Assembly: GCA_026419785.1 (NCBI GenBank)
Contig: JAODTK010002588.1
Coordinates: 1-64,000 of the forward strand
Direction: 5' to 3'
DNA: 64,000 bases
Source of the DNA: Sclerodactyla briareus
Taxonomy: Eukaryota > Echinodermata > Holothuroidea > Dendrochirotida > Sclerodactylidae
Made by a program: the position numbers and the translations under genes. Position 1 is the stretch's first letter; every line of letters starts with the position of its first letter. Below, piece after piece: positions 1 to 11,125 of the stretch. Below the pieces are notes generated by a model. It searched no databases and was not told where the DNA came from. It saw nothing but the letters and a program-made list of their open reading frames with translations.

Positions 1-1129
1 ATGATCACCTTGTTTTTTGCCACTTACACGTCCGTGAGTTTTGTAACCCTGACTATAGGAGCCTAATGTGACGTATGCCCCTGTACAGTGCAAGCCGGGC
101 TGGCCTAACTATGTAAAATTTTCAGGCCACAAAGGCTACATGTATACCAGGGTTCTACCGAAATGACTTTTTCATACCGGATCCGATGGCCGATGTTTTC
201 CCTTCCACCTCGCCGATGTTCGATCCGTCCGATGATTAACAACAGCATAAGTACGTACGTACATGACCATTGGTTTTGTTCCAACTTCCATTGGTGTTCC
301 GTGTACTGCTTATAGGCCTAGTTTATCCTTTCGAGGATCTCTTACGAAGAAGTGTGCACCCACACCCTTCAATTAAGTCCGTTCTAAACAAATCATATCC
401 GAACATTTTTTCATAGAGAAAACTTGAGTTAAGGCCTTGGGAGTTATTTGATATTCCCCTAGTTTGTGTTTTAACTACATTTAGCCGATATAGGCCTATT
501 GTGCTAAGCTAACTTTATTATTTCATGTATATAATAGCTGAAACTTGTTGTCACATGTGCTGCACTGAAAGACTACATTTTACAGTGCTCCAAAAATGAT
601 GTGGTTGTCTCACAGTCTCACACTAACCACTCCATTATTCATCAGTATAAAAATATAACGATGTTGTTAACCAGTTTCACTGTAGCATTTTCGCGCACAG
701 AAGACTATCACGTGTAGACTTGAATGACAGTATCAGTTTCCAATTTTGGTTTTTTTTTTGAAAATTGTTGATTGGCCTGCCTTTTTTTCAGGACTGTATG
801 TTTTTGTCATGAAAATAGTTATTACTTGAAGAGTATACCACTGCGGGCTATCAGGGTTTAACCCGAATTTGTGCTAGCTGGCTCGTACTGCAACGGTGCA
901 AGCTTGCACCTGTTCAATGCAGTTATGGGTGCATGTGTGGGAACCGAATGAAACATTGGTAAATCTGTGGATTGTTCCGTTGATCCGATGTTAAGCCGGT
1001 AGTGCTAATATCGTCCCAATTCGATGTCCGGGTCCGATTATCGGTAAAGCTCTAATGTATACAATGAGTAAAGTTACGAAACACAGGTAGGTAATAATTT
1101 GTATGTTAGACCTACAATGGCCTTCCTTG
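1..1129. other. No gene recognised
   Basis: AT-rich non-coding sequence. I see no open frame with a recognisable motif, no RNA gene and no clear tandem repeat. It may be upstream or intronic sequence of the gene whose exons begin near 4.6 kb. Confidence 0.4.
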
Positions 1130-1495
1130 GCAGGAACTCGCAAATATCCCTCGAAGTTAAGGGTTAAGAAATGTGGAACCTGGTGTCTGACAAAAGACCA
1201 AAGCAGACATTCTGAATGAATAGTTCTCCTCGAGTTTTACTGAGGAGCATCCAGTCGTTTTCCCTCTGTTGGTAATACGCCTGTCTCCCTAGGGAGCTAC
1301 AGAGCCACTGTTGGAGCCGAAGGTGTCTTGAAGTTACTGAGGCACATTCGAATCCGAGTAAAGCCGCTGGCCCTGATGAAATTCAAGCCAGAATCTGAGA
1401 TGGCCGGTCCTGCTCAATGCCGGCAGGAGGGTAGTTACCACCCGCCAGGAGCCGTCAGGATGGTTGAATGCTGTTCCTCCAGGGGGGTTTAAATA
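1130..1495 (+). mobile_element. Non-LTR retrotransposon RT fragment
   Basis: Joining the + frames across small indels gives the junction between endonuclease and reverse transcriptase of a CR1/L2/jockey-type element. Near 1175 there is a NLVSDK-like stretch. It is followed by ILNE-FSSSFTEEH at about 1207-1250, GVLKLLRH at about 1325, and NPSKAAGPDEIQARI at 1350-1396. Known from the families: the order 'ILNEQFSSVFT ... L..LNP.KAAGPDEI..R.LKE' is the usual start of these RT domains. The fragment has in-frame stops and frame changes and no catalytic FADD box, so it is a dead piece. I could not follow the RT beyond about 1495. Confidence 0.7.
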
Positions 1496-3954
1496 CTCAC
1501 ATCATGCCGTTTAGCTTTTGGCAACCAAGTATATTCAGGGTTATTGGTAAAGAATCTGGGTAGACAACGGAAGTAATGTTCATATGGATTGGGAAGAATT
1601 TGGAGGTCAATGAGGTGTGAAATTCGTCGGCAAGACACTGACGGAGCTGCACTTGCTGGGAATGAGTGAAATGTAATCCATCGGTTGAAGCAAGGTAAAA
1701 TCAATAATTACGATGTTAGTAAGGGATATGGAAACTTAGAATAGCTACTAACAAACTCATTGTAGCGTTATGGACTTGGAGCTACAGGGGTCGCGTTTTT
1801 GCGCGTACACGCGCGTCAGGAAGCTTTGTGTACATTTGGACGCCTAAAAACAACAATAGCCATCCCAGGCGTACAGGTCCGACCCACACCTGCCGGACGC
1901 ACACAAATTTATGATCAGAGTTTGTTTTAAGGAAGGTTGCTGCATGGTTCCAACCACTTGTAGTGCAAATAAAAAGTTCATAAAAAACAAAGCCACAACA
2001 ACTTGCAACCCACTGACATATAATTAACTTAAGGTCAGTGGGGCAAACAGGACTAGGACAAGTGTGAACTTACTTTCTTAGTGCTAGGATTTATTGAGTT
2101 GCTAGATGTTAGTTTCACAGTATATTAGGCTATTTTCTCTTACTTTGCAAATTTGAAGAGGGAGTGATGATCAAGGTCTCTATCTTTTGATGGTCACAGC
2201 ACAGATTTCAAAACTAATAATAGTTGGAAGTCTTAGGCCACATTTGTCACACTGTTTTGTGGACTGGTTAGGCTATGTTACCATGAGATTTTGTGTATGA
2301 AGGATAACACTAGGACTAACATTGGTTGATTCGCCCAGCTATGACTGTTGAGGGAATGGCGGACTTTGTATTAGAGTTTAGCAGACTCCAATACTTACCT
2401 GCAAGTGCAAAGATGTGCAGGGATTTTAGGCTATTTTAACACCAACTCAAGATTGCTCAAATAATGTGTATGTCTGTGCGCAGAGGCCTAGGCAGTATCA
2501 CAGGCTTGGGACTAGCTTAAATATCTGGGTGTGCCGCTAGCCCACTCTAGTTTTGTGTTTGTTACAGAAGCGTAGACAAGGATTGGGGCATAACTTAAGC
2601 TAAGTAGAGATCATAATGATTGCAATCTGTAAAGAGAACTTCCCTTGACTCGCATAAACAGAAACAACATCAGATAAGGCAAGTACAGGTGGAACACTAA
2701 TGTACGCTACAAGGGCTCAATATCATTCCTTTGTGAAACACTCACACGATGGTTGACAGAGACTTTGTTTCGAATTAGAGTATTGAAGGTGCAGTATATT
2801 GTGGGGTATATTCCTGCATTACTGCTGTGCTATCTTAAAATCATAAGTGGATGATGGTTGACATAGGATGCTGTTGATGCACTTCTGGCTATGCGTTGGG
2901 ATTGGGATTACGTCCCATCTGATTGTGGGCAGGCTTACTGGGTGAAAATATTGGCCTAGGATATTAAATGGGACAAGCAACATCAGATCCCTGGCTGCAA
3001 ATAATGAATTAATAAATCCCGATTTTGATGATTGGACCCCTTGAAATTAGAGCGGACCCCTTAGATTCAATCAAAGATGGTTGATTTTTAGGGTCCGAAA
3101 GCCTATGGCTCGGACCCACTAAATTTTGAGCTTGGCGGCTACCCTGCTTGAGTACATTCATGGTTAGTCATTCCAACGTCAGTAAGAAGATGTTGTCCCC
3201 GACGGCTTCCTGACGGTACCGGACGCTCCTGGTGGCTCCTACACCAACGTAGATGGCCGCTGGGAATTACCCCAGCTCATACGCTCATTTTTCAGATATC
3301 CCTAGACACCCGGTGAGGTTCCTGTTTCTGCTTCGGGCAAATATCACCCCTATTTCAAGAGGGTGACAGAAGTTGGGTTCAAATAATTCATCACCCCAGT
3401 CTCGCTCACTCTATCTGTACAAAATACTAGAACATTTTATATAATTCATTCCCGATCATTAATCATCAGAAATCACAGAGGCTTACTTGACAAACAGCAT
3501 GGTTGTCGGAGGGGGCACTCCTGTGCTCACATACTTTCGATTATTACAGCATCGAACAATTCCCTTGATAAGAAAACTCAAATTGATTCGCCATTATGGA
3601 TTTTCCGAAGGCATTTGATTTGATATCTTTCCCCACAATGGGTTAATTTCTGGACTCCGTGGGTATGGGATTTGGAATTCTATTTCGATCGGATCTCAAA
3701 CTTGCAATCATGCCCCTGAAAGGTTGTGGTCATTGGTTTGAGAAGTGCGGAATGGTCAAGACAGGTGTTTCGTTTGGCTTTCAACCCATATCCTGGTCGT
3801 TTGGCTCCCTAATAGGAGCGTGACAGTGGTTATGTAAGGTTTCAAGTCAAGCTTGGAAACTCTGGGTCAGGTCTTGTTGCTACCTGCATGTCTACCCGAG
3901 GTTCACCTTTATTAAGCCTTTGAGGGATGGTCATAGCCGTATAGATTACGGCGA
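1496..3954. other. No gene recognised
   Basis: Low-complexity-free, AT-rich sequence. Short open frames occur on both strands but none shows a family motif or convincing splice context. A first exon of the branching enzyme gene might lie here; I could not identify it. Confidence 0.35.
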
Positions 3955-4055
3955 TTCCGAAATTAAACAATAATTTCACTGTCTAAGCCAGGCTTTGAAC
4001 CCAGCAACTCATGGCTAGAAGCTGTAAGTCATAACCACTATAGGCAACCTGCAAG
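3955..4055 (-). repeat. tRNA-like SINE head (possible)
   Basis: Read on the - strand, the segment contains an A-box-like TATAGTGGTTATGACTTAC and, about 35 bases later, a B-box-like GGGTTCAAAGCC. Spacing fits a tRNA-derived RNA polymerase III promoter. The tRNA body does not fold cleanly, so a SINE head or decayed tRNA pseudogene is more likely than a functional tRNA. The SINE tail was not identified. Confidence 0.4.
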
Positions 4056-4626
4056 AATCTCAAATCTCAGGGTCTCTGGTTTAGGCAGTCAATTGAGCAA
4101 GCCAGGGAAATCATGATATTTCATTCACACTCATTTGTTGTGTATCGCCACCTAATCCCCCTAAAATATTTGTGGTTTTTGTTAGTTCTATTCACATGAA
4201 AATTGCAAATTCTGACTGGAGTCAGAAACCTCGAATCAGCACTTATTATTATTTGGATTTGTGCTCATCAGCATTCATGGAGGCCTAGCCGTCATTGTTT
4301 ATCATTGTAGGCTGTATTTCAGGGATTAGAAAAACAGCCTGCAATTTTGTTAGAAAATTTGTGATCTAAATCAAATCCTGCAATTATTGCCACCACATTT
4401 CTGAAATTTTGTTCTTGTTGTTCTACTTTACATAGAAGACATCCTAAAAATTGCATTTTTCTAAGTTTGAAAAACCTTTAATTGTTTTGCTCACACAGTC
4501 TTACAAAATGAGTCCTGCGGACTATTGGGTTCTATGGAGGCACATGATTGAAGAAGAAAAAACTGCTTCTATAGACTTGAACTGATTAGATTTCTTAATG
4601 TTCATCCACATTATCACAATGTGAAG

Positions 4627-4794
4627 GTATGGATGCCTCCAACATATGTTGGAGAAGATCGAGTCAGACCATGGCGTTTTAGGAGGCCTTCAGCAAAGCT
4701 TACAAGACTGGGCCTACACGGTCCCCTGATGTGCCTCATCTGCAAGGAGTGGGTACCCACCTTCGGCCAAGGCATCTTCTCAAATGGGACGTCA
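4627..4794 (+). CDS. GBE1: GBE1 exon, N-terminal carbohydrate-binding region
   Basis: Part of 1,4-alpha-glucan branching enzyme (EC 2.4.1.18), the cytosolic enzyme that makes alpha-1,6 branches in glycogen. After an AG at 4625-4626 the frame reads YGCLQHMLEKIESDHGVL. It then shifts by one base at 4681-4685 and continues EAFSKAYKT, LGLHG-like, CKEW(V)P and GIF. In animal GBE1 the same stretch has the pattern 'EGG..KF...Y..FG.H......CKEWAPGA.G.FL.GDFN', the start of the N-terminal CBM48 domain. The exon ends at a GT (4795). At least two indels break the frame. The call rests on motif order and on unmistakable downstream exons; on its own this exon would be only moderately certain. The exon with the initiator Met is not seen. 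Confidence 0.62.
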
Positions 4795-6060
4795 GTAATT
4801 TTTTTCTCTCAAGGGTTGGTGATTTTTTTTTTTTCGGCAGAGTCAAATTCCAATGGTGCTTTCAAATCGATGAATTGATTTGAATCGGATAAAACGTATT
4901 CAAATCATATTCTTTCAATAAAACCCTGATTCAAATCAGGATTTAATCGGCCTGATTTAAATCGAACACTCTTGCTTTTTTTTTATGGGGATTAGGGGTT
5001 GTGATATCCATTCCTTGAATCATCCCTGATAGGTGTTTAATCCTGATAAATTGGTTCATGACCTGCAAATATCACTGGTAAAATGGAGAATAAAAACAAC
5101 CACATGGAGTAAAATTTGCTGTTTCCGTTGGGTATCACACAATTCCCTGCCACTGCTGCTGTTTAAAATACTTGATATGTGGATGAATCTGGAAGCACGG
5201 GTGATCTTGGAGTGTCCAATAGCTGCTCAAACAGGTTTCCTGTTTACTGCTGCTGTTGTAGAACCTTGTTCAGTCAAGTTTGGAAACATTGGAATCGTTA
5301 CCCATCATTGGACCTGACTTCAAACAAGCCGATACTACAAACCTACTGTACGGCCATGAATTTGATCCCTTGATACCTGTATGTACAACTCGGTTCTGTC
5401 TCACCTTCAAAGTGTTTGGAGAACCCCTGAATTGACTGCAGGCACCAGGTGTGGGGGGGGGGGGGGGGGGGGGTGGAAAGGGGGATGTTGGTGACCAGGC
5501 GGGGTGAAAGAGGGGCATGGTTGTGTTGCATCCTGTGATTTTTTCCATAGATTGAGGGTGTTTCAGCTCGTTCTGACATTCAGGGACTCCTTGACTTTGT
5601 TGACCCTGACTTCCATGGGGCCCTTGGTGGCCTTTTGCTAAAAAAAATCCAGTAACAAAACTTCAGTGTTTCCATAACTTATAACATTTTTTATAGTTTT
5701 GAATAGTGCACTGCAACTGGCAACCCCACTCAACCGGGCTAATTGGGTTATATCTTGATGCATTGTTCGAGCCAGACTTCAACAGAGAATTTCCAATCAA
5801 AGAATCCTCTTCTACTTGCTGCTCTGTACCCCCTTCGGTATTCAGCGTGGCTTAGTTGCTATTAGGTTACCCTGCCTCCAGAACCTGCTCTTTTCCGTCA
5901 ACAAGAATTGTTTTGTAACTGCTCAGTGTAGCACTGTTTACCTCATTCATCGATCACACTTGAACTCAAAGAAAAGGAATAATTAGATGGTGTAGAAGTA
6001 ACCACCGTATTCCTTCTCCATGATTACCATGTATACCCTGTGCTCTTTCTCTTCCTGCAG
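4795..6060 (+). other. GBE1 intron
   Basis: Intron between two branching-enzyme exons. It contains a poly-G tract (5453-5473) and short A/T tracts. Apart from the intron context I see no feature. Confidence 0.5.
5453..5473 (+). repeat. Poly-G tract
   Basis: Uninterrupted run of about 21 G within an intron, followed by more G-rich sequence. Possible G-quadruplex former; its length in a noisy assembly is unreliable. Confidence 0.9.
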
Positions 6061-6170
6061 ATGACTGAAGCCAGATGAGCAGCCTTCACTGATGCGGGGT
6101 ATGGGCAGTGGGTCCTGAATTGCCCCCAAGGCTGATGGTTCATCACCGCTTGATCACTAAGTCATAGCAA
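6061..6170 (+). CDS. GBE1: GBE1 exon, CBM48 to barrel linker
   Basis: The acceptor is a strong polypyrimidine tract ending in CTTCCTGCAG (6051-6060). The exon then reads a DW-like pair, PDEQPFTDAGYGQWVLNLPP and KADGSSPL-DH. Animal GBE1 has the equivalent order 'GWN....P....DYGKWEL.+PP..DGS..+PH.S'. This is the second half of the N-terminal CBM48-like domain. Frame changes occur near 6065, 6122 and 6157. I end the exon at a GT at 6171-6172; the donor GTTAAT is weak, so the end may be off by a few bases. Confidence 0.75.
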
Positions 6171-7565
6171 GTTAATGTGGAGATTAGGGGAGCGGCGGAA
6201 GATGGGAAGGAAGGGTTGATCATATGGCGGAAGGGTGTGCAGCACTGGGAGTGTGATTCAGCACTCTGCCAGGCTCCCATCTTCTGCTAAGTTTCCATCC
6301 CTCGTGTTGCTTCTATCCCCTGCCCACAATAATATTTGACATTCAGCCAATGTTGTGAGTCTGATTAATTGCGCGAATGACTAATAGAAAAGTTCCTCCT
6401 GAATCAAAGGAAAATAAACCCTCACAAAAGAGATCCTGTGAGGGACTTTTTTTTCGGGGAGGAAATAACTCCCAAACAATATGCCTGAGCGCTAACACTG
6501 CCTGAATGTCAGACATTGGCAAACTTTTTGAGAGTACACTCCATGAATTAAAGGGCCAACCTTTTGACATAAACTTTTTACATACACCTGAAAACAGTAT
6601 TACACCTATTGCAAATCACTTCTTTCCGTACTGAGAATATCTTGGTGTGAACCTTCATTTAATTGAATGAATATATATTATAGAAGATTCATATAAGACC
6701 TCTGATTTTCATATGTAAAGGGGAAACCAAGATATTTTTCTCAAAGTTTGAAAGTAATAAGACTGGTACACAAAATCTGTAAGTTCTTTGATTATAATGT
6801 ACAGTTAGGTTTAGTTAGCAATGTCAGAAACTACCCGTGAGGAAACAACAGTTATTGGATCTAAAAAAGTTTACAAGGGGAGGGGGGCACCAAAATTCAG
6901 TCCGCATTTGAAATATTTATTTTGGCACCTTCCATTTGACCTGCATGCTTCCAACGTGCCCTGATCAATTCTAACAGGCTCGAAGCAAGAATAAAAGATA
7001 ATGGCTTTTCTGCGGAGTCTGTCGTCCATTCTGTTTGCAACAATTCAGGGGGACAAAAAATTACATTGAAAGTTTCCTTATACTTCATATGCCAGAAAAA
7101 AAACAAACTTTGGTCGGCTACTTAGACTTTTCACATTGCTCCCCATATTAAATATTTAGTTGAAGAGTAATATGGCCCTGTAATTTGACAAGACAATTGA
7201 CAACATATAAAATAGGATCTTGACATAACTGCCATACACTTAAATATAACAGTAATTTTTTGCACCTTCACCCCTCAAAAATTTAGGCAGTAAAATGTTG
7301 TGCTTGACTCACTTCTGCTATGCGTGTAGTTGGGCCATTGGAATTTTGTGATCCACAACATAATTTCTGTCTAGTTTTTCTTCATGTGCATCAAGCGTGA
7401 ACACCTCAAAAATCTACGTCAGAACCACGGTCCATCCAACTTTTATAACCCCTTCCACCCGACGTATGGTCAAATTACGTTGTACTGCGTCGCCCTCATT
7501 TGTGCCTCCCGGACTGAGTTTCCCACTGCCCCGGTCAATACAAGCTATCTCTGTTTCTTCCGCAG
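6171..7565 (+). other. GBE1 intron
   Basis: Intron ending in a long polypyrimidine tract (CTGTTTCTTCCGCAG, 7551-7565). Open frames inside it on either strand show no motif. Confidence 0.5.
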
Positions 7566-7920
7566 CTCTACGATAGTAACCCCGGATGGCTCCACGGTGG
7601 AGCGAGTTCTGCCCCGTTGCCGGTACACCTACCAGGACCAGGACACGAAGCTTACCAGAGCGTCTTCTGGGACCCTCTGCCGAGGAGAAGTACCAGTTTT
7701 GTGAACAAGCGCCCCGGGATAGCAAATCGCTCCGGATTCTTACGCGGGCACACGTCGGGATCGCTCCTGGGAGGGGAAGGTCTCCAGCTACGACCACTTC
7801 ACGGACCAAATGCTGCCCCGGATCAAGAAGCAGGGATACAACGCGTACAAGCTGTGGCCATAATGGAGCATTGGCTTTTAGCGAGCTTTGGCTACCGGTC
7901 ACAAGCTCTGCTCCCTCAAG
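7566..7920 (+). CDS. GBE1: GBE1 exon, start of GH13 barrel
   Basis: The largest branching-enzyme exon. In order across frames: IVTPDGSTVERVLP, RYTYQDQDTK, AYQSVFWDP, EEKYQF, VNKRPGIA, KSLRI, a HVGIA motif, EGKVSSYDHFTDQMLPRI, KKQGYNA and VAIMEHWLLASFGY. Animal GBE1 has 'SPWA.Y......W.P...Y.F...RPK.P.SLRIYE.HVGI....G.V..Y..FT.N.LPRIK..GYN.IQLMAIMEH.YYASFGYQVTSFFA'. This covers the linker and the first barrel strands. About six small indels interrupt it. The acceptor is strong and the donor is CAAG|GTAGAG at 7921. One 112-codon open frame (7617-7955) covers only part of the exon and is not the protein. Confidence 0.93.
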
Positions 7921-9458
7921 GTAGAGCATACTATCGATTAAAATATAAATATTAAAAAATGTGATTTTGAGCCAAACAGAGCTCACACTCCATCTTGGAA
8001 ACACCAACTACACTATCCTACGCCTGAGATGATTACAAGCATTCTTGTCACGAGGCTGGACCGTGAAGGTTCCAGATTGCTCGTAAGGATAACTAGAGGT
8101 ACTGGTCCTCGTGACGATGAGTTGTCTTTTAAATGTCTGCTAAAATGTTTATTTCCAAAAAATGAAACATCAAATACATAAATAATTCCTGTGTTGTCCA
8201 TGTGTGACGTAATGCGTTATTGCGCAATCGGATTTCCCAATTTCTCTGATCAATGGCCCAAACTTCGAAGGCCAAAAACTATCCATAGGAACATCGTATC
8301 GAAGTGGGGTTGGACCATAAGATTACCAGTTTTCATTGCCAGATATAACATCCCTTGTATCCAAGCCTGCAGATTCCTTGAGATCCATGATCCCACCTTT
8401 GTGGCCCTCAGATGTATACTCTTCATTATATTCGAAAATCACCTATGTATCGACATATACGGTGGGGGGGATATGACTGATCTTCAGTTTTTTAAGCAGC
8501 TGCAGATTAGGATCTGACATTCAAGAATATGTTTTCCCACCAATGACTCTTCACGTGCTTAGGCTATAGTGAAGATATTACAAATTCAAGAGTGTGTCTT
8601 CACTACTAATACGTCGATACGATTGCAAATAATGGTATTGTGTTTTCTTAGGTTTCTACTTTGGGGTTGCTACTGTAGCTTGGATATGAGTAACTGTGAT
8701 TCTCTAGCCTACTGTGCATACGTGTCATGTACATTTGCATTGCTACCTGTATTGGTATGCACAGAAGGAATGAAGTCAAAATGTTGAATTGACCTGCGCC
8801 TTATCTGAGGGTGTTATTAAAGGCCAATGGTCATGTAAATATGACTGGATGGACGTACTTCTGTTAACTACACTACGTAGCCAGAACCACACGAATTACA
8901 GCCAATTGGAGTGGCTATTGCAAAAAATTTTATGTACATTATGGAGGATCTGCAGGATCCTCATAGCACAAGTCAAGTAAAACATGCACTTAAGAAAAAT
9001 CTCGTTAATGAAAAACACAGTGAGATCAGATAAAAACAGAAATGTCCACAAAATATTGAAGACTAACTTCATTGATTCTAAGTGATACCTTCTTTCGTTT
9101 CTCTGTATCATGTCACGAATATGGCAGCAGTCACGTGTGGGGTATATAGGCAGCCTTTGCTCGTCCCCCCCCCCCCTTCCCCCACACCCCCACCCCCCCC
9201 CCCCCTGTGTTAATTCATCAAATGTCTCAAAGGTTAAATTGAAATATCTCAGCAAGGCAACAGGCCAGAATTCTTTTCTGGGGTGTGTGTTTGATATGTC
9301 CCCATTTAACCTGAAGCTAAGCAATCTGTTAAATGCCAATTGGCTATTCAGAGCTAGTCACCGACCGAAACGTAATAAATGTAGGCAACAAAGGAGTTTT
9401 ACTGTGTAATTCGAGGATGGGGTCATCCTGATTTTTTTTTTTTCATTTAAAATTGTAA
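7921..9458 (+). other. GBE1 intron
   Basis: Intron containing C-rich homopolymers (9165-9205). A tract of T precedes the next exon (9432-9443). No other feature was recognised; the 108-codon open frame at 8191-8517 has no motif. Confidence 0.5.
9165..9205 (+). repeat. Interrupted poly-C tract
   Basis: Two C runs of 13-14 bases separated by TTCCCCCACACCCCCA. Intronic, probably polymorphic or mis-sized. Confidence 0.85.
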
Positions 9459-9661
9459 CGGCACCCTGAAGAGCTCAAGAGGCTAATCGACACTGCCCAC
9501 GGTATTGGGCTGAGGGTATCTGGATGTTGTCCACAGTACACGCAGCCAAGGAACGTGATGGACGGGTAAAACCAGTTTGACGCACGGAGGAGTGTTACTT
9601 CCACGATGGTGAAGGGCGGACTACACAGCCTCTGGGAACCGTCGTCTCTTTGTTACAACAG
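9459..9661 (+). CDS. GBE1: GBE1 exon, GH13 conserved region I
   Basis: Reads GTP-EEL-KRLIDTAHGIGLRV, then LDVVHS (GH13 conserved region I, 'LDVVHSHA.KN'), KN(V)MDGLNQFD, ECYFHDGE-like, GGLHSLWEP, RRLF-like and YNR, before the donor CAACAG|GTACAT at 9662. The same order is found in all animal GBE1 proteins ('LQELVDTAH..GI.VLLDVVHSHASKN..DGLN.FDGT..CYFH.G.RG.H.LWDSRLF.Y'). The frame changes at least four times and meets stop codons inside 9545-9572. The acceptor is not a clean AG (AATTGTAAC before the GGCACC), which fits a base error. Confidence 0.92.
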
Positions 9662-9674
9662 GTACATTATCTTC

Positions 9675-9698
9675 TGTGTGTGTGTGTGTGTGTGTGTG
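9675..9698 (+). repeat. (TG)n microsatellite
   Basis: About 12 TG units just inside the intron donor at 9662. Confidence 0.9.
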
Positions 9699-11069
9699 AT
9701 ATGGTGGAAAGAAATTAGTTGTGAATCTGGAAGGGTTAAGTTGAGGCGTGAAACCCTGATCTGAATCTAAAAGGACGTTCTTAAGTGAAGATAGATAAAA
9801 ACGGGGCAGGGGCTTCTAAAAAAGCAAACATTGGTAATTTCAGGAAATTCCTTCGCCAGTTGGAGGCAATATTTTGTACCGTCTAGACCTACATCTTCAT
9901 TTGTTATTTTTTAATCTTTGCGGCCTTCTTGGGATGTTTATTCCTTTTACTGTCTCGCCGAATGAAATTCAGGAAGAGGAAATAGTGAGTCACTATGGCT
10001 TGTGGTGTGCAGTGGTGTGTAGTGTGCACGATTTCTCGTTAGCCGGATTTCTCACAAACTGTGAGGCCGACTATGACAAAATTTGGTGTAGCACCAGGGT
10101 GGGTGTACCCGATCTGATTAGATGTTGGGCAGTAAAGTCAGTAATTACGTTGGGTTAATTAGCTCATTAGTAAAATTATTGTTCAAGCGCGGTTAGCAGG
10201 ATTAAGCAGAACCGTATGGGCTACAGTGAGTAGGTTGCATGTAGGACGTGGATGACAAGTAGATGAACTGATTAGATTTTCAGGCTAAAATATGCTGAAA
10301 TGAAGTGGTTCTAATTTGCCTAATTGTCTGTGAATTTTCAAGTTTGTCGGATTCGCACAAACTTGAAAAGGTGGTTACCATGGTTCCGAGAAATTCTAAA
10401 AGTGAGTGGGCAATGGAGTAATTTGATCTTGTTTAATTTGCATGATTTATGCAATTTTTGAAAGTTTGTTGGATTTCCACAGAAATTGGTAGATGTGATC
10501 ACCTTTGATCCTGATCAGTTTGAAGGTACAGCTGGGTCAGTAGAGGTCAGGGTATATGCATAATGTGAATAATATATTCCAATTGCCAAATTGGTGAGAA
10601 CTCGCCAACTCAGTGTATGGTCCATTAACATTTTCTGGATCTGCTGGTGTTTGAGGTCAGATTGATTGAATTCCATTCATATAATAGCTTCCGTTAGAAT
10701 AAAGTACCGAGGAATGAGTAAACCATAGTGCGTGTGACAATTGTGCTGATGGGATAGGCTGCCACAGCAAACCCTCTTACCCAACCAATTTTGATTAGGT
10801 TGATTAGTCCTTCAAAAAAATACTGTAAATTTTCTTTCCTCTAGTATTGCTTGGGACTGGAACAAATGTGGAGGTTGTTCCTAAAAAATATATTTGGGAA
10901 TATGTTGGATGCTGTCATGGGGATAGTTTGTTGTGTGTGGGGGAGGCGGGGGAGGGGTGTTTTCTGGCCTGGCAGGGGCGGAGGGGAGGCATGTCCCTGA
11001 GCTTGGAAAATAAAAGGTATGATAAGAATAATAATTAATCATAATAATTATAATAATAGGACTTAAGAA

Positions 11070-11125
11070 TACTGTCAATTTATATAGCGGGTTAGTTACA
11101 AATCTCAAAGCGTAAAACAAAGATA
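11070..11125 (-). repeat. SINE-type 3' tail (possible)
   Basis: On the - strand it reads CGCTTTGAGATTTGTAACTA followed by CGCTATATAAATT. This is the CTTTGAGA...CGCTATATAAA 3' end common to many invertebrate and vertebrate SINE/LINE pairs. No head was found, so it may be a truncated copy. Confidence 0.4.

Noticed and set aside
7414..8007. 197-codon open frame on the - strand
   Set aside because: It is the antisense shadow of the GBE1 exon at 7,566-7,920, whose + strand protein is recognisable.
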